A stretch of 64,000 nt of DNA from Adiantum capillus-veneris (lineage: Eukaryota; Streptophyta; Polypodiopsida; Polypodiales; Pteridaceae): assembly GCA_014529385.2 (NCBI GenBank), contig CM043966.1, forward strand, positions 38,050,239 to 38,114,238, in the 5' to 3' direction. A program made the position numbers and the translations under genes. The notes beneath the pieces are model-generated. The model saw only the letters and a program-made list of their open reading frames with translations, was not told the DNA's origin and did not search any database. Below, in pieces: positions 21,452 through 32,411 of the stretch; position 1 is the first letter of the stretch; every line of letters begins with the position of its first letter.

Positions 21452-21574
21452 TGTAAAGACATGGGTTCTATGGGCAAGGCCACTGGCACGGTTGGATAGT
21501 GTGTACGCTAGGGGGAGGCTATAAGATAGCATGGTTGGGTGGAGACTAGCACACGCATTACCACAGCCCTTTCA
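21452..21574 (+). repeat. Chromovirus 5' LTR (123 bp)
   Basis: TGTAAAGACATGGG to CCCTTTCA. It contains CTATAAGATAG, a possible TATA element. Confidence 0.88.
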
Positions 21575-21575
21575 C

Positions 21576-21587
21576 TGGTATCAGAGC
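21576..21587 (+). other. Primer binding site, tRNA-iMet type
   Basis: TGGTATCAGAGC one base after the LTR. Confidence 0.92.
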
Positions 21588-22296
21588 TATTTTTGGGAGG
21601 AAGCTAAAAGCAAGTTGCATGTGCGTGCGATGCTCAGCTTCTCTCCCACGTTCCGCTGCACAGCGACGTCTCCACTGTGCAACAAAAGAAGACAGGCACG
21701 CTTTTCTGTGCGAAGCGCATGGACAGACAGCGACAGCCGACCGCAACCGACCCATCTACGCCCTCCACAGCGGGCGACCAAGGCAAGCTCGACTGGCAAC
21801 TCGACGGCACCGAGGCTCTAAAGGCTTCCGTTGCACGCGTAGGAAGGCCCGCTTAACCCTTGCATGAAGGAGGGTTGAACCCACCCCATGAGGGTAAGAG
21901 GCCAACATTTTATCATCAAGCTATTGACCCTTAAGGAAAGATAGCCTACTTGTATTGAAAGGAAAACTATAAGGAAAGGGAAAGCTTTAAACTTCAAGGA
22001 AGTAGCTTCACCCTTCCTTTTCACTTTTTGGAGGAAGGCAAGTTTTCCTCCAAAACTTCTTTTTTCTTCAAGGAGGTAGCTTCAAAGTGAACAAAAGCCT
22101 TCACAAAAACGACGGGTTTTTGTGAAGAATCATCAAAGGTGTTCTTACAACGAACGACAAGTGAAGCGCTCAAATTTTTGCAAGGCAAGGTTCGCATACA
22201 ACGCAAATCGTGGAGCATACAAAACGCAAAGACTTCAATTTCTCAAGGTACAAGTTGTCATTTTTTCTCTCTCTTTGCATTAGTGTGTGTTTACCA

Positions 22297-23356
22297 TGGC
22301 CACTGAGGATATCCCACCTACATATACGTTTGATTTTGAGTACGTGGATCAAAATCAGGGCACCATGGGTGCTGCTGATGCTCATATGCATGATGATGAT
22401 GATCTAGGAGATCATGGGCTTGTAGATATGGCTTCTTTCAAGACTTTTGAACATCACCAAAGCGTACTTGAAAGCAACCTCTTTGCACTCAATGCAAATG
22501 TTACCAATCTTACGAAGTTACTTGTGAAATTTAAAAGTTACAGACGACTCAGGAGCCACAAGTGGCACGGTTCAAGGGAACCAAGCTCGCATGACTCAAG
22601 GAGTCCAAGAGACAAATGCTGCAAAAGATGCAAAAGGTAGCAATGCATTACTTAAGAATATCACCATTCCTGAGTTTCACCGAGAAGAGCGTGATCGCAA
22701 CAAGGATGCCGTCAATACGTTCTTACACAAATGGAGTGATATTCATAGATTGAGACACACCCCAAATATAAAGACAGTTGTGGAAACAAGTCTATCTCTT
22801 AAAGGCAAGGCCTATAAGTGGTGGATGACATTTCCAATAGATGCTCGTCCTCCGTCTTGGGCTGCGTTTCAAGTTTCTTTCTCCAAAGAGTTTTTGGACT
22901 TCAATGAAGAAGATAATAATTGGTTAGCATGAAATGCATGCCGCATATCTGGCCTCTCTCTCACAGAGTACCTTTCGAAGTATCGGGAAATCATATTAAA
23001 ACTAGAAGGTCTAGATGAATTCCAAAAGATACGGGGTTTTAATAGGGGTCTTGACAAAGACTATCGTCTTCATGTCAAGACCCAACATCCAAAAACTTTG
23101 GAAGAAGCCATCAGTCATCCCCAAAGATATGATGATGACCAAGAGAGGAAAGGAAATGTTCCCTACTCTAAGAATAATTTTGCTAAGAGCAATGTGGCTA
23201 AGAGCCAATGGCGAGATAGATCTCCCACACGTTCCAAGAGGATAAGAGACAATCTACCTCTCCACGCACACAAGAGGCTAAGAAGCCTAAGCAATCACGA
23301 GATACTCCACGTGGGTCTCTCAACACTGCTGATTTTGAGCGAGAAAGAAACAAAAT
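22297..23356 (+). pseudogene. Chromovirus Gag (retrotransposon gag region)
   Basis: The frame at 22297 begins MEDIPPTYTF-like sequence (ATEDIPPTYTFDFEYVDQNQ) and shifts near 22610. The next frame carries the Gag core: IPEFHREERDRNKDAVNTFL, LKGKAYKWWMTFPIDARPP and AFQVSFSKEFLDF, then a TGA at 22930 in the codon where W is expected, and SLTEYLSKYREIILKLEGL. A basic tail (RDRSPTRSKRIRDN) follows. Gag would form the virus-like particle that packages element RNA. The KWW segment is the family's ARxWW-like signature. The copy is broken. Confidence 0.82.
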
Positions 23357-24168
23357 TTGTGTTTTAGATGTCTTTCGGACCAACATGACAAGAAAGATTG
23401 TCCTCTTTTGCAAGGCAAAGAAAAGGCCATGCACACGGTGCAACGCCTCACATTAGATTCATCTCCTAAATATTGTGTTGTAGAGGTTCTTCATATGGAA
23501 GAACAACACAAGTGTTGTGTGACTGCTTCAATGCGACAGCCCACCTTTGGCCCCCATGATTTGATTCACATGCATGGCACTATTAACGGACAACGTGTTC
23601 GTATTTTAGTGTAAGATGGTGCAACTCATAACTTCTTGAACTATAAGCTAGTCAAGAAATTGAAGCTTACACACTCTTCCTGCTCTCACAAGTATGTGGC
23701 GGAGCAGATGTCTGGGAATGATAAAGAAGTAAGGGGACACGGTAGTTCAAGGGGTTGAGCTTATTGTTCAAGATCATACGATGACCCTTGACTTCCAATT
23801 TATGAACATGGACCGTGCTGATGTAGTTTTAGGACGGGAGTGGCTGCCTAGTTTAGGAAACACATTGCACACTAGTTATGAACACAACTCCTTATCCTTT
23901 ATGGCCAATGGTAAACATGTGCTTTTGCTTGGTGAAAAAAATATACCATCTGCACCTCTTATATGTACAGCCGAGCTTTCTATTTTGCAGAAAGCAAATT
24001 TAATAAATGAAGTATTTTTGTGTTACTGCTTGTCTCCAAGTCTTGTGAATTCTCAAGAGCAAAGTGTGGTGAATTCTAGTAATGGTATGCAAAGTGCAAT
24101 GAATTCTACTGATAAGCAAAGTGTTAACAATCTAACGAGCAGAGTGCTCTCAATTTTAATTCTATAGA
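23357..24168 (+). pseudogene. Chromovirus zinc knuckle and protease
   Basis: A CX2CX4HX4C knuckle (CFRCLSDQHDKKDC) opens this frame. The protease follows with INGQRVRILV and then DGATHNFLNYKLVKKL. A TAA stop (near 23612) falls just before the active-site D-G-A, where a second acidic residue is usual. After a further shift the flap region and the family motif ADVVLGREWLPSLG are readable near 23820. The Ser/Asn-rich tail (NSQEQSVVNSSNGMQ) contains three imperfect repeats of QSxVNSxx. Confidence 0.8.
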
Positions 24169-25140
24169 GCAACGTGCAATTGTTGTAAAACAAACATTAC
24201 AGGAACTACTGATTCTCCATCCCGATATAACTCTAATTTACTTTCTCCTTTCGCACGACAAAAGCTAACTCACTTACTCACGGAGTATAGTGATGTGCTC
24301 TTAAGTGATTTACCACCGGGCTTACTCACTACATGTGATGTGCAGCATGGCATAGATGTCTTGCCAAGCACTAAAGCGGTGAGCAAACCACCTTATCGTA
24401 TGAGTGCTAAAGAAGACAAGGAGGTTGAGAGTCAGTTGGCTGACTACCTCACTTGTGGTTTCATTAGACCTAGCACTTCGCCTTGGGCATCACCAATTCT
24501 ATTGGTAAAAAAGAAAGATGGTACTATGTGCATGTGCGTAGATTATCGTTGATTAAATGCGATAACCATCAAGAACAAGTACCCTCTACCTCAAGTGGAT
24601 GAGTTGTTTGATCAACTCCACGGGGCAAGATACTATACAAAGATAGATCTTTGTTCAAAAATACCACCATGTGCGTATCCTACTACAAGATATCTCCAAA
24701 ACTGCCTTTAGAACACGGTTCGGGCACTTTGAATTTTTGGTTATGCCTTTTGGTCTAACCAATGCTCCAGCTACATTTATGACACTCATGGATAGTGTCT
24801 TACGTCCCTATCTTGGAAAATTTGTTGTGGTTTTCCTTGATGACATTCTCATTTATAGTAAGACTGAAGATGAACACATAGAACACTTACGATTTAGTGT
24901 TCGAACAGCTACGAGCTCACGCGTTGTATGCTAAGCAAAGCAAGTGCAATTTCTTTAAAACAGAGATACATTACCTTGATCATGGATCTCTTATTCTGGC
25001 ATCAAAATGGACACTAACAAGGTCGCTGCCATTCTTCAATGGCCACATCCCAACATGATTGAGGAGCTTCAAATATTTTTAGGCATGGCTGGATTTTATC
25101 GACAGTATATCCATGATTATGCCAAAATTGTTGTTCCTAT
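24169..25140 (+). pseudogene. Chromovirus reverse transcriptase
   Basis: Readable blocks: DLPPGLLTTCDVQHGIDVLP, VSKPPYRMSAKEDKEVESQL, PSTSPWASPILLVKKKDG (RT domain A), a TGA in DYR[17 protein letters not shown], a shift near KIDL (24650), [10 protein letters not shown] and the catalytic block [13 protein letters not shown] (near 24830). The usual YxDD is F-L-D-D, a common Gypsy variant. A frame change after HLRFS leaves the thumb region (KCNFFKTEIHYL) in another phase. Confidence 0.85.
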
Positions 25141-25606
25141 GACGAATCAACTTAAAGCAAAAGGTAAGACCTTTTCTTGAGAAGAAGACCAAAAATGCAG
25201 TTTCGAACAGCTCAAGGTTGCTATAGCCACTGCTCCCATCCTAGCAATCGTCGACCCACTTAAGCCGTTTGTGGTAGAGACCGATGCTAGTGATAAAGCC
25301 ATTGGTGCGGTACTTCTCCAAGAGGGAAGACCCATAGATTTTGAAAGTAAAAGGTTAGATAGAGCTCAACATAATTATTATGTCTATGAGAGAGAGCTCT
25401 ATGCCATAATTCACGCTTTACAAAAGTGTCGACACTATTTATATGGTGCCGAGTTTGAAGTAGTTTTTGACCATGAGAGTATCAAATGGTTTACTACTCA
25501 AACGGACTTGAAGGGGCATAAAGCTAGATGGGCCAAAATCCTTCAAGACTATGATTCTAAGCTACGATATCGCAAGGGGCGATATACTGTAGTGCAGATG
25601 CACTAA
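25141..25606 (+). pseudogene. Chromovirus RNase H
   Basis: VVETDASDKAIGAVLLQ, ERELYAIIHALQKCRHYL and FEVVFDHESIKWF carry the acidic residues of Gypsy RNase H. The frame ends near RYRKGRYTVVQMH, where the usual NVVADALSR continues in another phase (GCAGATGCACTAAGTC, 25595-25610), a frame change caused by an indel in GCGATATAC. This segment is otherwise intact. Confidence 0.85.
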
Positions 25607-27171
25607 GTCAGATGCCTCGGATTAATTCACTTGCTTTCACGAAAATAAAGAGTGGATTTTTAGAGTCATTACGTGGCAAGTGTGCACAAGATCAATCATC
25701 TGCTAAAGTGTGGAGTGCAGTTTTAAAAAGGGATCCCTCACACTCACATGTCTCTGAACAGCCAGATCAACATGTCTCTGCACGTGCAGATAAAAACTCC
25801 AAGACACAGAGCTCCACCCCTACTCAGGAAGAGCTTAAGCGATGGAAGAATTTTTCCATTGATGATGGCTACTTACTCCACAAAGGTAGAGTATGTGTGC
25901 CAAAGGACTCAGACACTAGGCGCCAAATCTTATTTGAGTGTCACTATAGTCCAAGTGCTGGTCATCTAGGTATTCGTAAGACGTATACCTTAGTTTGAAG
26001 GCAATTTTATTGGCCGCGTTTACATCGTGATGTTCAAAAGTACGTACTAAACTGCCAACCGTGCCAAGCTAATAAGGCAGAGGGTAAGTGGGAGAGTATC
26101 TCTATGGATTTTGTATAGGACTACCTACTACAAATCGTGGCCATGATGCCATTTGGGTAATTGTAGACCGTCTCACAAAGATGGGTCGATTCATTCCCAC
26201 TAAGACTACGATTAAGACACCAAAATTAGCATGGCTATTTGTAGAGCATATATATAAACTCTATGGTCTTCCAGCTGGTATCATTAGTGACAGAGATCGA
26301 AAGTTTGATAATCACTTCTGGAGAGCTAGTTCCAAAAGTTGGAAACTAAACTTAATCTAAGTACGACTGATAATCCAGAAATGGATGGTCAAACAAAAAG
26401 AGTTAATCAAGTGCTAGAGGATATGCTAAGAGCGTACGTTAGCAAGAAGCAAACCAATTGGGAAGACTACTTACCTATATTGGAATTTGCTTATAATAGT
26501 TCAAAGCATGTGACTACAGGGTTTAGTCCATTTATGCTTCTGTATGGATTTCAACCTAGATCACCCGTTACGGTGGGGTTGGCTAAGGAGAAGATACAGC
26601 AAGTGAAGGATTTTCTCCAAGACCATTTTGACATGCTTCGAGTTGCTCGACAAAATGTTAAGCAAGCTCAAGATCGATATAAAAAGTACGCAGATGAGCA
26701 TCGCCGTCTTGCTACTTTCGAAGAAGGAGACAAGGTTTTCCTCAAAGTTTCAAAGCATTCAGAAAGTCTGAAGACGAAAAAAGCTGTTAAATTTTCACCA
26801 TGCTATTGTGGACTGTTTACCATTCTCAAACATATAGGTCAAGTGGCCTATAAGTTAGCTCTTCTAGAGCACTCACGAGTTCATCCTATTTTTCATGTTA
26901 GCCATTTACGAAAACAGCTAGGACAGAATGATAATGTCATTGACACAGGTGTGTTGGTTGACCTTATCACACCACCAAGTATTCCTCATGAGCCCGAAAA
27001 GATTTTGGATTCTCATAAGCTTCGCACCAGACATCATGTCAGACGACAGGTGTTGGTAAAATGGCTAGATAGACCTGAAGAAGGTTCTACAAGGGAGAAT
27101 GTCTCCGCACTTAAGAAATGTTTTCCTACATTCGTTTTTGAGGATGAAAACGATTCTCCAAGGGGGGGGTA
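25607..27171 (+). pseudogene. Chromovirus integrase with C-terminal chromodomain
   Basis: The HHCC finger is readable across a stop: HYSPSAGHLGIRKTY and YVLNCQPCQANKA. The core shows WVIVDRLTKMGRFIP and GIISDRDRKFDNHFW (D and D), then a shift and PEMDGQTKRVNQVLEDMLRA, the catalytic E region. From 26339 to the end the frame is intact for 277 codons. It ends with HPIFHVSHLRKQLG and a chromodomain-like segment (RRQVLVKWLDRPEEGSTREN, about residues 230-250) and FEDENDSPRGG, stopping inside the purine tract. In chromoviruses this domain guides insertion to marked chromatin. Confidence 0.88.
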
Positions 27172-27172
27172 A

Positions 27173-27295
27173 CGTAAGGACATGGGTCCTATGGGCAAGG
27201 CCATCGGCACGGCCGGACAGTGTGTACCCTAGGGGGAGGCTATAAGATAGCACGGTTGGGTGGAGACTAGCACACGCATTACCACCGTCCTTTCA
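27173..27295 (+). repeat. Chromovirus 3' LTR (123 bp)
   Basis: Matches the 5' LTR. Its first base pair is CG rather than TG, and several other substitutions are visible. Confidence 0.88.
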
Positions 27296-27600
27296 AGATA
27301 ACACAGGGAATGACATGTACTTCTCGACTCAACCTTCACTTAAATAGATTTTGCTATAGAGGTCCCGTTTCCAATGCCATATGGACTCATGACTTATGGC
27401 TAGGCCCTGCCTAGGACCCTTGTCCTCACACTACTCCCCCCTTGGAGAAGAGTTTTTGTCCTCAAAAACCAAAGTGAAAATCCATTTTTTGATCACACAA
27501 AGTGTTCTCCAAGTCTGTCCTTCCACTTGAGCAAAAACTTCATAAACATCATAAAAGTATAGCCTCCACAAATATGCATGTGGATTTAGGAGACATAGAC
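27296..27600 (-). mobile_element. 3' end of another Gypsy element (LTR fragment and coding tail)
   Basis: Read on the minus strand, GGTTTTTGAGGACAAAAACTC, then TCTCCAAGGGGGGAGTAG is the typical chromovirus end and purine tract. The LTR starts TGTGAGGACAAGGG at about 27431 and runs left to the border of the previous element. Upstream, LLKWKDRLGEHF is a chromodomain remnant. The LTR part recurs at 43136-43255. Confidence 0.65.
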
Positions 27601-28616
27601 ATGGAATAGCAAATCATAATTCTCATAGCATAGAAATAAGTTGAATGGATTGATGCACCTATTGAAATGAATTGTAGATAAGTATTATCAAAACGTGCAT
27701 TAATACCATACAATCAGTCATAAAGTTTTTATACTTCCGTATCTTGCCACTTTAGGCAAAATCATAATCATATCGAAATAGACAACTCTGGCCACACAAT
27801 TGTCTAAAAAAAGAGAGTTCTTTGAATGCTTCTCATAGAACGAGAGTGATCAACACCTTAGGACCCATCATGACACACATGAAAAAATGGTGTCAATGCC
27901 ATAGTCCTCGAGAACTCATACTCTCCATATGTGGACTATTTATTTTATAATGATATTGATACGTTGAGCATTTGCATTGTTATCCTTCGCAAAAAAAGAG
28001 TTAATGTATGCATGGGGAAACTAAACTCCATAAGCTTCCAGACCATATTATCGCCCTTGTGACGGATAACAAGTGTCAATAAAAAAAAGTCTCTATTGTT
28101 GTAAACATGGGATCTTTGTGATCCAATCTTGCTTTTAAGATTTTGGAAGACATAAAACTATTACATGTTCACTTGTTTGTTACCTTTGTAGCTATACTTG
28201 TCTTTGTATAAATAAACAACCTCCCTTCATCTAAAAACCTGGAGTTCAAAGCGTAGAGCCTTGTCCACAAGCATTGGCATCATAATAGTATGGAATCTTT
28301 TGTCTTTGTATCCATCTCGTAGAGTACAATGGCATGAATGCTGAAGTGTAAAGTGATAAGAAATAGGCAAAGTAAATTCCACTTGATTGCCTCACTATGG
28401 TCCATGCTTACCAAAAAGAAAAGAAACCATATATTGTGTGAATATAACAATGATAAGGCTCAATCATAAAGAGTCATTGGTCATCTATAGAAGCAAAATA
28501 AATGATTAGAAGAAAATATCCATGTCCAAAATATAATAGAAAATTGGTACATGGCAAAATAAATGCCAATCATAAATCTTCTACGAACGCACACTTATGC
28601 AGATTTCCATAGGGAC
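27601..28616. other. Gene-free AT-rich DNA
   Basis: No coding region, repeat or RNA gene is recognised. It may be worn internal sequence of the preceding Gypsy remnant. Confidence 0.4.
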
Positions 28617-30356
28617 TTTAATGAAAATGGCCTATGAACATTGAAAGTAGTGGAATTAGGAAATAAGGTGAAGCATTGTTAAGGGATTACTTTGTGAGAA
28701 TAGCGGGTGAACTTAATTGAAGGTAGCAACATCAACATGGTACTTAGTTAACTTGGCATGAACAATACTTTTGCAAGAGAGAGAGAGAGTTTAGAGAACA
28801 TGACAATAGTTGAGGACCGGATTCATATGGAGCCGGTCTCCCCTCCAATAGGCATTTGTATTATAGTTTCTCTCATCAAGAGAGACTTGGTACAATACAA
28901 TCTTTGTGTTCCTTGTGACCTAGGTGATGCAATGAAGATGGAAAACTTCATGCATCACAAGCATAACATAAACTTTGTAGAAAGCATTAACTATCCCAAG
29001 CCTCAGTCCCAAGGCCTCAAACACCTTCAAAGGTGGAGAGAGAGCTAGCGGGGAATGAGGGTAGGGAAGAGGAAGAAGAAACATTCCATAGGAGAAAGAA
29101 AGTTCCTCACTTATCATTACTCTTCTTGCTAGCATACATAATAGCATAGTAATGGAGATGGAGAAGATGGCAAGCTTAAGCATTGAAGCATGGCTCTTGG
29201 TTGGAGTTGCATTTCATAGCCAACAGTGTTGATGTAGGCTCTCACTTCTCACAAGCTTCGAGAAGGAGGTGGTGTTCCTCAACTTTCACCAAGTGAGAAT
29301 GTTCTCAAAATGAGTATGTGTGGGGTGTATATCCCCCTAGCACCCCCCTCCTTGCTTTGGGCGAGTGGTAGCTTTCCCACATGGTTCAATCTCATTGGAC
29401 CCCTCTCCCCTTAGCCAATCACATGCAGCATGCAGTCAAGTACATGGGTAGTCTTTTTTGACAAGTGTCCTCCTTACCCCTTAGAGAGAGAGAGAGAGCT
29501 TGAAAATATCTAGATATCTGTTGGGATGGAAGTAGAAGCTCATTGGACCCCTCTTTATCCCAACCAATAGCATTCAAGCACACCATGTGGTTAAGCTTAG
29601 TGAGAGTCTGCTGACATGTGTCCCATGTGCCCTTTTAGAAAAGGGGTGCCCCTTGGGTGAGTGGAAGGTTAGGTCAAAGATTCCCCTAACTTTGGGACTT
29701 TTATGCATAGGAAGCTTCTCAAGCAACTTCCTCATTAAGTGTGTAGGGTCTCTTTTTGACTCAAGCAATCTTACCCCCCATGCATAGGAAACTTCTCGAG
29801 CAACTTCCTCATTAAGTGTGTAGGGTCTCTTTTTGACTCAAGCGTCTTACCCCCCATGCATAGAAAGCTTCTCAAGCAACTTCCTTATTAAGTATGACAA
29901 GTACCTCAAGTACCTTAATCATCGAGCATGACAAGCACCTTAGGTGGAGTTCCCACCTCAAGCTCAGCCCTAGCTTGCCTAAGGTCAAAGGCAAGTTTAG
30001 GTCGGGTTCCCACCTCAAGCACAACCCTAGCTTGCTTAAGGTCAAAGACAAGTTTAGGTCGGCTTCCCACCTCAAGCTCAGCCCTAGCTTGCTTAAGGTC
30101 GAAGGACTTTTAACACTAACCATTGGAGGTCTTTAATGAAGCTAACCCAAAGGTCTTTTAAGCTCCATTAGTTAACCTTTCTCTTTGATAGACCATCTCT
30201 CATTTGGGCCCCTTTACCATTGGCCCCGTGTTGAAATAGATTCATAAGCACGTGTCTATATTCTAACCCTTGTTCCCATTTATTATCCCACATTAAATGA
30301 TCAGTTTAATATGAGAAAATCATTTGGGTTGGTTAGATATTAGATATTTAATGACA
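28617..30356 (-). repeat. Gypsy 3' LTR (left copy)
   Basis: 1740 bp. The left terminus reads TTTAATG, against TGTAATG in the right copy, so one terminal base has changed. Contains the two internal tandem arrays described separately. Confidence 0.9.
29704..30110. repeat. Two short tandem arrays inside the Gypsy LTR
   Basis: First, a unit of about 77 bp starting GCATAGGAAGCTTCTC occurs three times (29704, 29781, about 29858). Second, a unit of about 60 bp (TTCCCACCTCAAGC ... CTAGCTTGC ... AAGGTC) occurs three times to 30110. Both arrays recur in the right LTR (40307-40720). The 60-80-residue frames over them (LACLRSKxSLGR repeats) merely reflect the repeat. Confidence 0.85.
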
Positions 30357-30734
30357 TTACCTCTCCCTTGAAATCATAGTCGTCCTCGACTATGAGGTAA
30401 AAGATATAAAGTCATAGTCATTAGTCAATTTGTCTTAGCTGGTAGAGGATCCCTTTTTACCCTACGACATCATTCCAAGATGGATGACTAATCCATTTGG
30501 TGCTTGGGAGATATAGCTGCCGGAATGAGCCAATGGTTAGGCAAGTTGAGTTGATAAGCCACCTCATCGATTGGCTTCAAAATTTAAAAAGGACCATAGT
30601 ATCTTTTTGCTAGTTTAGTATAATACGTTTGATGGCCGTAGGATTTTTGCCCGTCATTTGCCTCAATCGAGCCTTAAGAAACTTAAGTAAGACCCAATCA
30701 TTTTCTTTGAACGTTAAGGCCCTTCTGTGATTGT
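30357..30734 (-). pseudogene. Gypsy integrase C-terminal tail, cut off by NA1b
   Basis: The minus strand reads ALTFKENDWVLLKFLKARL just left of the insertion. It continues the integrase C-terminal domain, whose preceding residues (ISQLRQKAVANK) end at 34506 on the far side. The rest to 30357 is non-coding 3' region with the purine tract next to the LTR. Confidence 0.8.
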
Positions 30735-30989
30735 TGATGAGTACGCGGATGTTTGCGTACGGAAGTGCGCATGCGTATGTGTGTGTGTGCAAGAGGATGG
30801 AAGAAGAGAAATGGGGAAGGGGGAGATGCACAGGCAGCCACTGTGTGGGTTAGTGGAGTGAAGAGGGTGAATACTCTACACCCCTTATTCTATATATGAA
30901 CAAAGAATAAGGGTCAGTGGTCAATGGTCAGTGGGCGGCCTGGCGTTGGGCGTTGGCCAAGGGTGAGGCACACCGCCTTTACCCCAACA
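30735..30989 (-). repeat. NA1b 3' LTR
   Basis: 255 bp with a short GT-rich stretch near 30780. It matches the right copy closely. Confidence 0.88.
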
Positions 30990-31061
30990 ATCTCCCGCTT
31001 AAAGGCGACTGTGCCGATAAGGGGATCGTACTAGCTATCTACTAGTATATACAAGATGGTA

Positions 31062-31573
31062 GGGGAGAGACTCTCTCAGCCTACGTCCACTGGCTCACTC
31101 ACTCGATCTACATGCAGTGGCATTGGCTCTAGGCAAGCGTGTAAATCCACGCTAGAGCCTGCATGCAAATCCCGCAGACATAGCTGTAAAGTCTGCATAG
31201 CTCCACGAAGCATCATGCTAGCATCAGTCATAATCGAACTGGCAATCCCCGCTGCAAATGCTCCCACCGCAGCTGCTAAGTCGGGCCTTGACACTAACAA
31301 TTCGAACATGAGACGCCCAAACGCCGATGAGATCTACGCAATCCTGGCTCTGTCAGCCTCCTTAGTGCTATATGCATAAACTGCACCATTAGGAACACTC
31401 ATCACGTATGGGTGTGTCGCGTCTGACACTCGAACATGCATGTCTCTATTGTCCATAGGTGGTACCATGTGTCCTGGCAACTCATCCTCAACATCTAGCA
31501 TAAGCATATCAAAGAACTCCATATCCGTCATCTCGGCATGTGCCTCTAGGGAGCAGACCCGCTCTACCTCTGT
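31062..31573 (-). pseudogene. NA1b novel C-terminal domain, broken
   Basis: In the minus frame at 31309-31076, FELLVSRPDLAAAVGAFAAG corresponds to YEMLILRPDIAAAVGEFAAE of copy a. Upstream pieces (31531-31334) read MEFFDMLMLDVEDELPGHMV in the Ser/Glu linker region, with a frame change between. A stop (near 31574) separates it from the protease-like frame. The conserved block sits at the same distance before the purine tract as in copy a, which supports a real shared domain. Function is unknown. Confidence 0.55.
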
Positions 31574-32245
31574 CTACACAAAATCGAATGACGCCTGTTG
31601 TGCCTCACTGGAGCAAACCTGCTCCACCTCTGCTGCTGCAGAGTCTACTGACATGCCCTGCACAACTAAATGCTCTGTCTCTGAAGCATACTGGAGCTCA
31701 CTAGCGAAGGAGACTCGCCTCATCTCTCGCTCATCACATGTCAGTGTAGTAATTGAGACTATGCCGTCTCGTACATCAGATACCTGCAGTGGATACACAA
31801 CATAAGACCTAGCTCCACGAGCTATCACAAGTCTACCCAACTGCATCTGGAAAGACTGCTCTCTAAGCAGTACCTGACAGCCCTGCTGTCGTAAGCATAT
31901 CATCGAGATCAAACTCTGTGCAATCCCGGGAACATAGCGCACATGTGACAAAGTATACGATGCACCACTGGGAAGTAATAAGCATACATCTCTAGCACCC
32001 TCTATGTCATGTGCTAAACCATCAACCAAGTGCACACGTCCAAGATTCCCACTAGCAAAACTGCTAAACCAGTCACGACAAGGTGTGACATGGAATGATG
32101 CTAACTCGTCAAGCAACCATCGGGAGCTGGTGCCACCTATGGACGACAAATATCCTGGGTGTAAGCTAGAGGTAAATGTGACATCACCGTCACTGGCATA
32201 AGAAGCAATCTCTCTAGCATCTGCAAACCTGTTTCTGTGCATCAC
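31574..32245 (-). CDS. NA1b protease-like protein (223 aa)
   Basis: A 223-residue frame matching the first part of the copy a protein: ASFHVTPCRDWFSSF, LLPSGASYTLSHVRYVPG, SLISMICLRQQGCQVLL and LGRLVIARGARS. This is copia protease fold sequence. The catalytic D-S-G is D-E-L, so activity is not expected. It ends at a stop in the linker, before the novel C-terminal domain. The upstream zinc-knuckle frame overlaps it by 32 bases with a different phase offset from that in copy a. Confidence 0.6.
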   Translation of the reverse strand: MMHRNRFADAREIASYASDGDVTFTSSLHPGYLSSIGGTSSRWLLDELASFHVTPCRDWFSSFASGNLGRVHLVDGLAHDIEGARDVCLLLPSGASYTLSHVRYVPGIAQSLISMICLRQQGCQVLLREQSFQMQLGRLVIARGARSYVVYPLQVSDVRDGIVSITTLTCDEREMRRVSFASELQYASETEHLVVQGMSVDSAAAEVEQVCSSEAQQASFDFV

Positions 32246-32411
32246 GTATCTGTCTCCGCTGCTGTCTCATGCGTCTAAAACAGTAGCGTCTAATGTGCCC
32301 TGTGTGACCACAATGCCAACATCGCATATGCCTGGAAGAACGAGATCTACGTCTCCCATGCGTCGACTCAACACTGTCACACATCATACTGTCAATGCAT
32401 AAACAAATCAC
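32214..32411 (-). CDS. NA1b Gag zinc-knuckle protein (65 aa)
   Basis: A basic 65-residue frame with a CX2CX4HX4C knuckle (CWHCGHTGHIRRYC) between Arg-rich stretches (GRRRSRSSRHMR and RRMRQQRRQ). It is nearly the same as the NA1a knuckle, so this module is the best conserved part of the family. It would bind element RNA. The start ATG is weakly supported. Confidence 0.6.
   Translation of the reverse strand: MICLCIDSMMCDSVESTHGRRRSRSSRHMRCWHCGHTGHIRRYCFRRMRQQRRQIRDAQKQVCRC

Larger units (their letters stand above)
21452..27295 (+). mobile_element. Ty3/Gypsy chromovirus with 123-bp LTRs
   Basis: LTRs at 21452-21574 and 27173-27295 share most bases. A canonical primer site lies at 21576-21587 and a purine tract (CCAAGGGGGGGG) at 27158-27169. 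The order is gag, zinc knuckle, protease, RT, RNase H, integrase with HHCC finger, and a C-terminal chromodomain, the chromovirus arrangement. At least eight frame changes and several stops make it inactive. Flanking 5-mers (AGAGG and AGATA) match at only three positions, so no clean target duplication is seen. Confidence 0.92.

Noticed and set aside
29894-30136. 80- and 83-codon frames on both strands, repeated at 40474-40738
   Set aside because: They follow the 60-bp LTR tandem array; the repeat length being close to a multiple of three keeps them open.
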